A stretch of DNA of 64,000 bases from Rhodothermales bacterium (GCA_958296045.1 CATQHT010000001.1:434001-498000); one strand, 5' to 3'. Shown: positions 1 to 8,963, numbered from the stretch's first letter. Notes: generated by a model not told the origin, from the letters alone. Numbers and translations: made by a program.

Positions 1-1277
1 CCGAGGGAGTGGATTGTTACCGCGAGGTTCCGCCGCTGGAAGAATAGGATGGAGACATCGTCGGGCTTGAGCTCGGTGTTGCCATCGCGGATGTCTGTGC
101 GGATTCGGTCAATGAGGTAGTCACTGTGGGTCTCAATGATAAACTGTTGCTTTGCTGCCGCTTTGCAGAAAAGGCCGCCAAGCGCAGCTTGAGCGCTAGG
201 ATGGAGGTGGACTTCCGGCTGTTGAAGGAGGAACATCTTTGGACCTTGAGGTCGTAACACTTCGGTGACCAAAGGCAGGACCTGACTTACTCCATAGCCG
301 ACATCGATCATATTCCGATGAGGACCCTTATCGTCCTTGCCAAATTTCCTGACTTGGATCTGAAATGGTCCGCCCTTCGTGTCACCGAGTACCTTGATAT
401 TGATTTCGTCGAACAAGCCAGCGTCTTTCCCGAACTCTTCAATTGCCTGTTTCATTGATTGCCATGCGCTCGAGTCCTTTCGTGCTGCGGTTGCGAGCAA
501 CGGGGGAACGTAATCCCCTTCCGGGTCGGGGATCGCTTGGCTGGGATCGTACGTTCTTCGGGGCCGCGATCTCACTGGGGCGCTGGCGAAAGGCCTAGGT
601 AAATGGGGTGCGTCGTATTCGTAGAGTTGCTCGATGTCCTTAAGATCTTGCGCGTTGGGTGGGTGCTCGGTCCCATCCCGGCGCTCGAGGTGTTTTGGTT
701 CAGTACTTGCAACCCAATGGAACCTGTGGATCAGGTAGCCTAGCGGGAGTAGGTCACGTTGCAGACCTGTCCAACCGTAAGGTGAGGCAAACAATACCGT
801 GGGTTGAGAACCAAAGGGGTTGCACATCCATCGGCCGTTGGAGGTCGCGACAATGAGTGAAACGCTTCTGTCCGTAGCGAAGCGGCATTCTGCCCAAGCG
901 CCTTCTCTCTCGATGCGCCGAATACTCGGAAACACCCCCGCGTCGTCTCGTCGGAAAGTGATATCGTAGCGGTATGGAGTTATCTTGGTGTTGGGGCGCT
1001 TACGGCCAAGCGTGTCCATCGAGAATCCCGCAGTGAAGCTGTTGGCACGTTTACCGCCGCGATAGTGGGCAACTTCATCAAAGCTGCCGAGGTCGTAGGG
1101 GGGGTCCTTGAAGTCTGGAAGGTGTTCACGAATTGCCACATCCCACAGCGCTCTGACCAGCGCCAGGAACGAGGTCTTACCAGTACTATTCTCGCCGACC
1201 AAAATGGTTAACGGGGCGAGTCGCGCGGTCTGTTTCTCATTGAAGCACCGAAAACCGGCGACAGTGAGTTCGTTCAC
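1..1277 (-). CDS. AAA-family ATPase, OLD/AAA_15-AAA_21 type (3' end off the window)
   Basis: Reading the minus strand from a GTG at 1277 gives about 425 uninterrupted codons that run off the left edge. AGGA about 10 bases upstream supports this start. The N-terminus has the beta-strand typical of SMC/OLD-like ATPases and then a Walker A motif GENSTGKTS near residue 30. The C-terminal part has the ABC-signature-like stretch GYGVSQVLPL, the Walker B context LLQQPEVHLHPSAQ and the H-loop ETHSDYLIDRIR. This is the layout of stand-alone ABC-like ATPases used in defence modules (OLD, Septu-like and retron-associated ATPases). Because the C-terminus is missing I cannot tell whether a nuclease (TOPRIM, HNH) or a separate partner follows. 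The order of motifs makes the family secure and the exact system unknown. Confidence 0.85.
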   Translation of the reverse strand, partial: MNELTVAGFRCFNEKQTARLAPLTILVGENSTGKTSFLALVRALWDVAIREHLPDFKDPPYDLGSFDEVAHYRGGKRANSFTAGFSMDTLGRKRPNTKITPYRYDITFRRDDAGVFPSIRRIEREGAWAECRFATDRSVSLIVATSNGRWMCNPFGSQPTVLFASPYGWTGLQRDLLPLGYLIHRFHWVASTEPKHLERRDGTEHPPNAQDLKDIEQLYEYDAPHLPRPFASAPVRSRPRRTYDPSQAIPDPEGDYVPPLLATAARKDSSAWQSMKQAIEEFGKDAGLFDEINIKVLGDTKGGPFQIQVRKFGKDDKGPHRNMIDVGYGVSQVLPLVTEVLRPQGPKMFLLQQPEVHLHPSAQAALGGLFCKAAAKQQFIIETHSDYLIDRIRTDIRDGNTELKPDDVSILFFQRRNLAVTIHSL

Positions 1278-1799
1278 GGCGAAGGATCCTGTGGGATGAT
1301 GTGACAGCCAACGTAAGCGTCCAGAAAAGTACAACTTGGGTGGACATCTAGTTAAGTCGATACCCGTGATTCACACATAAGAACTCAGGCATGACCACAA
1401 TTTGTAAGCCAATGCGCCCGGCGGATGGGACTTTCAGCGCCCAGCCTGCTGTAGCTCAACGAGGTTGTGTGGGAAAGGGCGTGCATGGGAGCTCAATGAG
1501 TAGGATAATTCACAAGAGGAGGTCTGAGAATCGCCGCAAGTCGGCTAAATTACTCGATCAGATGTCATTTGCGGCAATTCTGGTGCCCGCGGCGCGCTTA
1601 AACCGCCCAATTCGCGCCCACAAGAGCGGTTTTCAGGCGGTTCTCCGCGATTCCGCCTTAAATGGGTGGTAACACGTACGCTTACGTCGGAGCCGCACAG
1701 AGCCCGTAGCAGTCGCTCACAAGCCGCTGTTACTGATGATGTCACTCGTTCGGCCCATAGGCCACCGCGTTCGCCTCGCACTCTATCGGGGACCAGCGT
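1278..1799. other. Gene-free stretch upstream of the edge ATPase
   Basis: Only short overlapping frames without recognisable motifs are seen on either strand. The part next to 1277 should hold the ATPase promoter, but I find no convincing -35/-10 pair. I see no tRNA or obvious hairpin. Confidence 0.4.
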
Positions 1800-2030
1800 C
1801 TACGTGAGGAACTTCTCGACGGTGCCTCGGCTGGCACGCTGGTTGTGCGGATTGGGCGGCGGCATGGCGGCGGACTGCCAGCGTCTGGCGACCTGGAGCT
1901 CGGTGAGGCCAGCTCCGCGGGCGGCCAGGTCCTGCGCGCGACCTACGCGCCTGGAGTGGCCAGCGAAACGCCCGTTGATGCCAGCAACCACAGCGGCTGC
2001 CCTGATGCGGTTAGCGATGGTGCTCGCGTG
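1800..2030 (-). pseudogene. Tyrosine recombinase (XerC/D-like integrase) C-terminal remnant
   Basis: The minus-strand frame downstream of a TAA at 2033-2031 reads through residues typical of the last helices of tyrosine recombinases. It contains AAAVVAGINGRFAGHS, then RRVGRAQDLAARG, then a stretch resembling the usual AGRW...MP..Y segment. The HxxR-type motif (GHSRRVG) is present, but the position where the nucleophilic Tyr is expected reads as Asn, within MPPPNPHNQ. Only about 77 of roughly 300 residues remain and there is no start. This is an inactivated fragment of an integrase, as often left at the border of an integrated island. Confidence is good for the family and high for non-functionality. 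Confidence 0.65.
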
Positions 2031-2065
2031 TTACCTCACGTCAAAACTCCACTACAATGATAAAC

Positions 2066-2217
2066 CCGGGCGGAGGACGCAAGGACCTGACTACCAAACC
2101 CCAAAATCCCCTTCTAGCCCCTGCCCTGTGCCCACGAATTTGGCTCACCTCCTTCGCAGGCAGCGGCCGCTTAGAAAAGCCCTAAATGCTTATGTGCCGC
2201 GCGGGGCATTATAACCT
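2066..2217 (+). mobile_element. Remnant of an IS256-type right end
   Basis: The sequence around 2085-2140 matches base for base, with scattered changes, the last codons and downstream DNA of the intact IS256-type transposase at 20290-20370. The shared peptide is L-P-N-P-K/R-I-P-F, here broken by two in-frame stops (TGA, TAG). Both copies also share a CATTATA near their outer end. It is a small decayed 3' end without the body of the element. Confidence 0.6.
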
Positions 2218-2364
2218 TGCGCGCACGGTCCTTTCCGAGTCGGGCCGTGGAGCAGCTCTTAGCAGCGAGGACGTGTCAGTGGTTCGTTGAGCTGTTCGAT
2301 CGGCGATATGCGAAGGCTTCACGGGGTCGGCGCGTGTCGCCCAGCCAGCTAAGTCCTTGTTGGG

Positions 2365-3408
2365 CTAGAAAGTGACCGAAACGACCCGGCCTACGGCAGG
2401 CGCTCCGCATGATTCGCGCTCAATCAGGATCGGCTGGAGCAGCTGCCGGGGCGCGCCCTTCCGTTTGCCCTCGACCAGGTCGATCAGCAGGTTTGCAGCG
2501 CGCTGCCCCATAGTGTAGATGGGCTGCTGTATCGTTGTCAGTGGGGGCACCGTGTAACGGGCTGACGGCACATCATCATAGCCGATCACAGAGACATCCT
2601 GCGGCACCCGAAGGCCGGCTTCACTAATTGCGAGCAGCGCGCCCATTGCCTGTGCATCAGAGGTGCAGAACACGGCGGTAGGACGATGAAGCAGCAGGCG
2701 CTGCATGCACCTGTAGCCGGTGCGGTGTGAAAACTCTCCCGCGTACGTGAGCGCTTTGGCCGGCTCCAGATCATGTTCGCGGTGTGCTCTCTTGAACCCG
2801 TTAACGCGATCCAGCGCCGCCTGGGCCTGCAGGTTGCCAGCGATCAAGCCGATGCGGACATGCCCCAGCTCTATCAGGTACCGGGTGGCCACATAGGCGC
2901 CGTTCACGTTGTCTACGTCCACCGAAGGTAGATGCGTGTTCTGAGTGTCGTGGCCCAGGATCACCATGGGCTTGTTCATGGAATCGATGACTTCGGCCGC
3001 TTCGGCGGCCACCGACTGCCCGATAAGGCAGAAGCCGTCCATGCTGTGCCCTTTGAGGATCTGGTGCTTGAGTGCTGGATCCAGCTCCTGAGAGATGACG
3101 TTCAGCGATGCGAAATACCCACGGCGGATGCATGCTTCCGAGAGCCCCAAGAATGTCAGTGACCAGAAGGCGTTGGCGAAAATGTCGTTGCGAAGGCGCG
3201 GCGCTAGGATCGATATCTGGTGCGTCTTATCCAGCGCTAGGCTACGTGCCGCCGAGCTTGGTGCATAGCCGTAGCGTTTGATGATTTCCTGGACGCGGGC
3301 ACGCGCGTCTTGGCTTACGTAAGGTCGGTTGTTGATGACCCGCGACACTACGGACCGCGAAACGAACGCGGCCTTAGCGATATCATCTATGTTGACCTTG
3401 TTGGGCAT
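2365..3408 (-). CDS. LacI/GalR-family transcriptional regulator
   Basis: A 347-residue protein with the full family layout. The N-terminal helix-turn-helix at about residues 6-25 (IDDIAKAAFVSRSVVSRVI) is followed by the hinge segment near 48-60 and a periplasmic-binding-protein-like effector domain to the end. The late segment VPQDVSVIGYDDVPSARY is characteristic of LacI effector domains. The ATG at 3408 is the only start that keeps the HTH. Such proteins are normally sugar-responsive repressors. No sugar gene lies beside it here, since the next gene on the same strand upstream is a RecQ-like helicase 258 bases away. It therefore looks stranded among accessory genes, and its operator and ligand cannot be told. 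Confidence 0.93.
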   Translation of the reverse strand: MPNKVNIDDIAKAAFVSRSVVSRVINNRPYVSQDARARVQEIIKRYGYAPSSAARSLALDKTHQISILAPRLRNDIFANAFWSLTFLGLSEACIRRGYFASLNVISQELDPALKHQILKGHSMDGFCLIGQSVAAEAAEVIDSMNKPMVILGHDTQNTHLPSVDVDNVNGAYVATRYLIELGHVRIGLIAGNLQAQAALDRVNGFKRAHREHDLEPAKALTYAGEFSHRTGYRCMQRLLLHRPTAVFCTSDAQAMGALLAISEAGLRVPQDVSVIGYDDVPSARYTVPPLTTIQQPIYTMGQRAANLLIDLVEGKRKGAPRQLLQPILIERESCGAPAVGRVVSVTF

Positions 3409-3666
3409 GGTGTATAAAGGTCTCGGGTGCGTGTGGGTCGAAGGGGGCCTTCAAGCTATTGGACATCGTTGTGAGAATACGCAATTTGGGTGACACGGCC
3501 TTCGGCATGAGCCAAGGCGGCGCCCTGCTGGTTTGGCTGTATGTGTCTTGCGCCGCCGGAAGGGCTGCTTACCTGCACGAAATACGAGAATGACGCCGCC
3601 TTCGGTCGCGAATCGGCTCATCGCTGAGGACATCCCAGTGCTGCGGCCGTAGCCTGTGCCAAGCGG

Positions 3667-6180
3667 CTACCACTTTTCGGAGGTGACCAGCGCAAACGGC
3701 AGCACTGCACGGCACCCTGCTTTCCTCAGCTCCGCACTCGCGTACGCGAATGCCCATCCATGGTCTAACAGGTCGTTTACCAGCAATACGGGTTCTTCGG
3801 ATACGTGTTGAGCATCTGCCTGCAGACTATTACTGAAATGGATGGCTTGTCCTAGGCTATTTAGGAGTGAATGCCAAGGGGCTTCCTTGTGACTCTTGTA
3901 GAGCACTACGGCTGTGTTGCCGGATTCTCCTGGTCCGTCGAACTTCCACACGGAGATCGGCCCATGCAAGCGGCGGCTTTTGGCCAGGTGCGTCAAAAAC
4001 CGTATGGCTCGTTTCTCCAGTTCTGGACTGCAACGTACCACAAGGCGGTCCGCGTAGCGCAGCGTTGTGCGCCTGATCTTGTTCCGGGGCTTCAAGTCTG
4101 TGCGCAAGAGCACTTTGTTGGGATCTTCTGGCGTGAGCACCAGATACTCCAGGTGTGCTTCACCCGGCTTAAGCGTCACGGTTAGGTCGCCATCCCATTC
4201 AGGCCGAAGTGCCGCCTTCAGCGGGAGTCGCAATGACTCGGCCAGCCTCTTTGCAAAGCGTCGTATGCGGTCGGACTCTGGCTGCACTATGGACGGGATA
4301 TATGTGATCCACCGTGCGGCACCATAAAGCTCTGAGCGGTCGATATGCATAGCTGCATCGTCCACAAGGGCTGCCTCGAACTCGTTTGTGCTGAAGCCTC
4401 GCCGTGCCATACTGCCTATGTCACGGTCATACAGGCTGCAAAGGGTGTCACCGAATTCGCAACGATGTTCGTTGGGTATGAACGTGATCTCTGGCCATGC
4501 CCAACGTAAGCGGGGCCTGAGCTCGTGGTCCCATCGTTTCAGAAGCGTTTGGGCATTCCTGGCGATGCGTGTGTCTGTGTGGGTAGGCAGCATATTGAGG
4601 TCTGGGGGCTTGAAGTCGCCGATTTCGCCGTCCAGCGCGTGTACCAGATACTGCATATACCCAGACCGGAGCTGGGAATACTCCCCCATCTGTTTAAGCT
4701 CAAGCTTACGATGTGCGATCACACGCTTAGCGCGCTTCCAGAATTGTTCGCTCACAGGCTCACCAGTAGCCACCCACAGGTCTGTGCCCTGCTTCCGCGG
4801 AATGTGCCGGGTGCTCACAACGGCTTCATTCCCATCCAGGTCTTCCTCTTCCACTTTAACGAAGGGGGCAGGCTGTTCGGTAGCTAGAATCTTCATCCAG
4901 GACGCCAGATGTTTGCGCTCAATGGCGGTGCGACGTGCAAGCTCCTGGAGGTGTAGGCCGGATAGGCCGGTCTGAAGGTTTTCGGTGCTATTCTCCGAGG
5001 TCTGGGCCGCACTGGCGGCTTCGACCAGAGCCTTTAATATCTGGTCTACCTGTTCTCGGCTGGGAAATGCCCAGCGCATGAAGTACTCAACGATGTTAAA
5101 GTCTTCGTATCCGCACAGCATGGTGGCATATGCCTTCTCAAGTGCCCGGCCGGCTCTGCCAACCTGCTGATAGTAGCCGACTACAGAGCCTGGGCGCTGG
5201 TAGTGCACGACAAAGGCTAGGTCTGGCTTGTCAAACCCGATACCGAGGGCGATGGTAGCCACCAGTGCCTTGACCTTGTTCTGGTGCAGGTGATCTTCCA
5301 GCTTCTTGCGAATCCCTGGATGATTCTTGTCTGTCTCGCCCGAGTAGGCTTCTGCTGCTATGTCGCACAGCTGCAGCCAGTACGTCACCTGACGTGTAGC
5401 CTTCCTAGAAGAGGTATAGATGATTCCTGACCCGCCGATTGTACGAAGCTGCTCTGCCAGCCATGCCATTCGGTTTGCTCTAGCGGGCATGGAGATGTTC
5501 TGCAACAGTAGTGACGGGCGCCCCAAGTCGCCCGTAATTAAGGTCATGGTGTCTCCCAGGAAGCGCTTCAGGTCATCTTTGACACGTTGGTTGGCGGTGG
5601 CGGTGGTGGCTAGCACCCGAGTTGTGCGTGGCAGCTGTCGCACAAGGTTTTCTATGCGCCGATAGTCGGGCCTGAAATCGTGTCCCCAGTCGGACAGACA
5701 GTGTGCTTCATCCACCACCAACATGGGCAGCCTTTCGGCAATATCGGTGAGGATGGTTTCATTAAACGTGGTGTTAGCGAGACGCTCGGGTGTGACCAGC
5801 AGGATGTCGCAGCTATGGTCTTCGGTGACCGCTTTTCTGATGTCGGGCCACACACCCCTGTTATCTGCGCTGAGGTACATGGCTTTGACCCCCATCTTGT
5901 GCGCATTGCGCACTTGGTCGCGCATCAGCGCCACGAGCGGCGAAATCAGCAGTGCGGGGCCTGGCAATTCGCGCGTGCGCATCATCTGTTCCCGCACCAG
6001 CCGCGCGGCGATAAAGTAGACGAAGCTTTTTCCCCAGCCGGTTTTCTTCACTACCAGGAGGCGAGAGCCACGCTCTACTGCGGCCCTGATGGCTTCCTCC
6101 TGACCGTCCCGAAACTCAGCATTAGCGTTACCAGTCCCGCGCCGCAGCAGCGCAAGGGCGCGCTTTTGGTCGTAAGTCAT
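3667..6180 (-). CDS. RecQ-type helicase with C-terminal phosphoribosyltransferase-like domain
   Basis: An 837-residue SF2 helicase. Visible motifs are motif I TGWGKS (residues 47-52), DEAHC (157-161), ATTATAN (191-197), the RecQ-like motif V region ALGIGFDKPD (311-320) and motif VI QQVGRAGR (338-345). The last 50 or so residues, VLLVNDLLDHGWAF...LRKAG...VLPFAL, resemble the PRPP-loop region of type I phosphoribosyltransferases (ComFC-like), although the usual DD is ND. The middle 450 residues have no motif I can name. The gene lies 60 bases downstream of a DprA-like gene on the same strand, so the two are probably co-transcribed. A helicase, a PRTase-like domain and DprA together mirror ComFA/ComFC/DprA of natural competence, but here as a compact accessory operon. 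A role in DNA defence or in handling incoming ssDNA is an inference. Confidence 0.88.
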   Translation of the reverse strand: MTYDQKRALALLRRGTGNANAEFRDGQEEAIRAAVERGSRLLVVKKTGWGKSFVYFIAARLVREQMMRTRELPGPALLISPLVALMRDQVRNAHKMGVKAMYLSADNRGVWPDIRKAVTEDHSCDILLVTPERLANTTFNETILTDIAERLPMLVVDEAHCLSDWGHDFRPDYRRIENLVRQLPRTTRVLATTATANQRVKDDLKRFLGDTMTLITGDLGRPSLLLQNISMPARANRMAWLAEQLRTIGGSGIIYTSSRKATRQVTYWLQLCDIAAEAYSGETDKNHPGIRKKLEDHLHQNKVKALVATIALGIGFDKPDLAFVVHYQRPGSVVGYYQQVGRAGRALEKAYATMLCGYEDFNIVEYFMRWAFPSREQVDQILKALVEAASAAQTSENSTENLQTGLSGLHLQELARRTAIERKHLASWMKILATEQPAPFVKVEEEDLDGNEAVVSTRHIPRKQGTDLWVATGEPVSEQFWKRAKRVIAHRKLELKQMGEYSQLRSGYMQYLVHALDGEIGDFKPPDLNMLPTHTDTRIARNAQTLLKRWDHELRPRLRWAWPEITFIPNEHRCEFGDTLCSLYDRDIGSMARRGFSTNEFEAALVDDAAMHIDRSELYGAARWITYIPSIVQPESDRIRRFAKRLAESLRLPLKAALRPEWDGDLTVTLKPGEAHLEYLVLTPEDPNKVLLRTDLKPRNKIRRTTLRYADRLVVRCSPELEKRAIRFLTHLAKSRRLHGPISVWKFDGPGESGNTAVVLYKSHKEAPWHSLLNSLGQAIHFSNSLQADAQHVSEEPVLLVNDLLDHGWAFAYASAELRKAGCRAVLPFALVTSEKW

Positions 6181-6240
6181 CGGATCGCTCTTGGATGCAT
6201 GATGTCCGAATACTTCGTCAGCGCAGACGATCTGAGTCTC

Positions 6241-7863
6241 TCAATGCTGGGCTTCACCTGGGTCGCCCTGATCAAACACTATCTTACGCTGTACGGATAC
6301 AATCTTCTTCTGCTTAGCTCCCTGCGCGGATGGGGGTAGGGAAGTTTCCGCATCGCGGCTGGAGTGATCTGAGACAGCGTTCTTTGACGATTTGTCCAGA
6401 TTCTTGGGGTCCAACCCTGGGCACTCTTCGTCGGCAGCGGTTTCTTTCTCAGTGGTTTCGGCAATGGTAGCATCCTGACCAGCAAATAGCGCACTCTCAC
6501 CTTGCAGTCTGGGTACCGGGTCTATAGCCGGCGGTGCTGCTTGGCTGTCGGTGTGGGGGCGTAGGTCCCTTTCCAGTGCAGTAGGGATTGGTGAGGTTTC
6601 CAGATCGCTTTTGGCGTGAAGTGAGCCAGCGCCCTCCGAGGATTCGTCTGGATACTTGCGGTCCGAGCTTGAGCGCTTGGTGTCAGCCAGGGGCTCTTTC
6701 TCAGGGGCTTCAGGCGTAGCTGCTTTGGGGCTAGGCGGTGCTGCATGTTCATATCGTGTTGCGCGTACCGAGCCTGATGTAGATTGCAGTGCTGCCTGGC
6801 TGTTGGTGCGGGAGCGCTGGTTCGTTGGTGGATTCTTGCGAGAAGATTCTCGCGCAGCTTCCTCTAGCAGCAGCCGGAATTCGCGCGGTGCTCTCGGGAC
6901 CGGCCACCAGCGAGCTCCGCTCCGCTGCAGGGTAGTCATTTTGAGGTTTGGCTCAATGTCTTGGCGCAGAAATATGGCCTGACCGTGTTCGGCTTGCAGC
7001 TGTTGGTGTATGCTTCGATGGGTTGCTGAATCGAGTTGCTCCAGGCTTGTTACCAGCACGGCATCGGCCAGAGCCCAGGCGCATGCATTGGCATCCAGCA
7101 CGCTATGCGCTACGGGTGCCATGGTCGGGTCCACGGGGGAGCAGATCACGAGCCTTCGGGTCGCGAAGTGCGGTATGAAGAATTGATCGAGCACTACGTG
7201 TCGCAGGTTGCCGCTGAGCACGGTCGCAGCTGTCCCGCCTGCGTGTAGGGCTCCGCCTATCGCACTGCGCCCGACGCCATCACTGGTGGAGGATAAGACG
7301 GTGCATTGAGCCTGAGCGGCCAAGCTTACCGTATTGGTGATAAACCGTTGCAGATGAGCATTTGTCCGGCTAGCGTTGCCGACAAGTGCTAGACCTCCCT
7401 TCGTTAAGAGCTCCTTATTGCCACGTCCGTAGAGGACTGGCGGGGCATTGGCGCGGAGTCTGCGCTTCAGTGTACGGGGATATTCCTGATCGGCTCTGGT
7501 GACGACCCATATTGCGCGATTACGCCACTTTTCGAGTGCCAAGCTCAAGAGAAAGCCTCGATTCAAGAGCCGCATGATGGTTGCTGCCCTCGGAGCCATG
7601 CCGCAGCGTTGCAGGACGGCGTCTGCACCCGGGCCAAGCAGATCGGCAGGCGTATGCCCTGCCCTATGGAGCCTCTCTGCAAGTTGGCCATACCGCTCGG
7701 GATCCAGTGGCGTGACCTGCCCTCCCCGGTAGAGCTCCCCTTGCCGCGCCGAAGTGCGTCGCCTGCCGCGCCCCTTATAGCGGCGTTGGGCAAGCAAGGG
7801 TTGCGTGAGCAGTAATATCGCCTGTGCGTTTTCTGACAGGTGACTTGGCCAGGACGTACTCAA
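6241..7863 (-). CDS. DprA/SMF-like (SLOG superfamily) protein with long repetitive tail
   Basis: A 540-residue protein. Residues 115-340 carry a DprA-type Rossmann core. P-P-V-L-Y-G-R-G at 141-148 is followed by LALVGNASRTN where DprA usually has VAIVGSR.....T. Next come a stretch equivalent to the GIDxxAHxGAL segment (DGVGRSAIGGALHAGGT, 195-211) and a terminal W-P-V-P. Several canonical glycine and histidine positions are changed. Residues 340-540 are hydrophilic, Ser/Glu/Lys-rich and probably disordered, and they contain a two-unit imperfect repeat of about 80 residues. The first 110 residues are helical and of unknown function. It precedes the RecQ-PRTase gene by 60 bases. DprA proteins bind ssDNA and load RecA; SLOG relatives can also bind nucleotide ligands. 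Which applies here is unknown. Confidence 0.75.
   Translation of the reverse strand: MSTSWPSHLSENAQAILLLTQPLLAQRRYKGRGRRRTSARQGELYRGGQVTPLDPERYGQLAERLHRAGHTPADLLGPGADAVLQRCGMAPRAATIMRLLNRGFLLSLALEKWRNRAIWVVTRADQEYPRTLKRRLRANAPPVLYGRGNKELLTKGGLALVGNASRTNAHLQRFITNTVSLAAQAQCTVLSSTSDGVGRSAIGGALHAGGTAATVLSGNLRHVVLDQFFIPHFATRRLVICSPVDPTMAPVAHSVLDANACAWALADAVLVTSLEQLDSATHRSIHQQLQAEHGQAIFLRQDIEPNLKMTTLQRSGARWWPVPRAPREFRLLLEEAARESSRKNPPTNQRSRTNSQAALQSTSGSVRATRYEHAAPPSPKAATPEAPEKEPLADTKRSSSDRKYPDESSEGAGSLHAKSDLETSPIPTALERDLRPHTDSQAAPPAIDPVPRLQGESALFAGQDATIAETTEKETAADEECPGLDPKNLDKSSKNAVSDHSSRDAETSLPPSAQGAKQKKIVSVQRKIVFDQGDPGEAQH
6320..6800 (-). repeat. Two-unit imperfect tandem repeat inside the DprA-like tail
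   Basis: Two segments of about 240 bp, roughly 6560-6800 and 6320-6560, encode similar sequence: SQAA...EAPEKEPLAD...SPIPTA and SQAA...ETTEKETAAD...SLPPSA. The similarity is also visible in the other reading frames, so it is a DNA-level duplication rather than only compositional bias. Confidence 0.55.
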
Positions 7864-8479
7864 CTGGTGCTTGGGTCAATCATGACTGGGATGTCTAACA
7901 GATTAGCGGCGCATCCCATGGCTCCCGCTAATATATGGCCAGACGGTGCTGAATTCCGCAGGGTTGGTTTCTGGCCGATTTGCCACGGCCAAGCCGAGTC
8001 TCGGTGGCTCTTGCGCGACGTGTCTGCCGGTCCCCACGCGTGTCCGAATATACGTCTGCGTCGATTGCACCAAGGGGCTGGTCTGCAACATCTGTGGGGC
8101 ATGCCAGGTCACCGGGCTGCCTTTACTTGGTCGCCGCGGCCGCGAGGCAGGTGCGCTTCCCCGGTCCCGGCGTGGCCCAAATCAGGACCAGAACAACGTA
8201 CAGCGATAGTCATCGCAAGTCCTCTGAGATTAAGATCGGCACAATGTCATCATACTGTCGTGAGCCGAAAACGGTGCGGTGCTCGCGTGCGCCGTAACGC
8301 AATCGTTGCAGACTGTTTACTGCAGACATCGGGTGCGGATGGTGGGCCATTCTTAGTGGAACGGTAGCAGTCTTTAGAGGGGAATATCGGGTTTTGGTTA
8401 GTCTCTGGCATCCAGTAGCGCTTTTCGGAGCTTGGGCCGGTGTACGCGGTTGGGGGTCAGATTCAGCTTGGGTGCTGCA
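7864..8479. other. Intergenic stretch upstream of the DprA-like gene
   Basis: I see no gene I can support. A 69-codon minus-strand frame (8112-7903) and an overlapping plus-strand frame with paired cysteines near 8060-8100 exist, but neither resembles a family I know. The promoter of the DprA/RecQ operon should lie here. Confidence 0.35.
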
Positions 8480-8747
8480 TACGTGAGTGCCAATGCCCCT
8501 CAGACGAAGATGCCGCGTACTTGCGGCGCCAGTACACCAGCTGACTACACGTTATGCCATGCTCCTGGCAAAATGCCTCCGCACGCTGCGTTCCACGAAA
8601 ATAACACGCGATCAAACGGAAACATCACTGCCGATGTGCCCCTAATTCTCGTTGCCATGCAAAGACCTCATGGATTGGTCAATAGAACCTCCTACAAGGT
8701 CGGGCAACAATTCTAGCTATTCAAGATGCAGACTTTCGGACGGATAC
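8480..8747 (-). mobile_element. IS66-type element B: tnpA-side end (remnant)
   Basis: About 265 bases resemble 37560-37825 closely. Shared blocks include GTTATGCCATGCTCCT, a GATTGGTCAATAG block and the outer end GACTTTCGGACGGATAC. By comparison with the intact IS66 element at 12.6-15.6 kb, this is decayed tnpA (helix-turn-helix region) plus the terminal inverted repeat. Reading frames are broken. Confidence 0.6.
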
Positions 8748-8905
8748 GCTGCGCGGGGGTAGAGTGGCGCCATTTGTTGGCTTCGGGCTGGGTACTGCAA
8801 GGTCGTGGGGCTGCTGGGCCATCCGGTTGGCAGCTTTCTTGGCGGGCGTAACGGTGCTACGGCAGCTGCCCAAGCGGCTTGATGGGTACTCCAGGGGAGC
8901 TAGCA
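8748..8905 (-). repeat. IS66-type element B: tnpC-side end (remnant, copy 1 of 3)
   Basis: A roughly 135-bp block also found at about 17766-17900 and 36765-36925, with common stretches such as GGTCGTGGGG, CCGGTTGGCAGCTT and TACGGCAGCTGCCCAAG. In the 36.7-kb copy it lies just outside the tnpC end. Here it directly abuts the opposite end of the same element type at 8747, without the first 45 or so bases. Confidence 0.6.
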
Positions 8906-8963
8906 CTACCCTGAAATCACATCACCGACTTAACAACTAACGTGTCCAAAGCATCCGTCAGGT

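Noticed and set aside
1666-2214. 182-codon plus-strand frame
   Set aside because: It runs antisense across the tyrosine-recombinase remnant and the IS256 tip and has arginine/proline-rich, motif-free residues.
3451-3633. 60-codon minus-strand frame between LacI and the helicase
   Set aside because: It overlaps another short frame, has basic, low-information residues and shows no ribosome-binding site.
7840-8367. 175-codon plus-strand frame, and a cysteine-rich overlapping frame at 7946-8209
   Set aside because: It has no domain signature. The C-x-x-C pattern in the overlapping frame (CVDC, CNIC) is unaccompanied by any zinc-ribbon fold features and lies in an intergenic gap. It cannot be supported.
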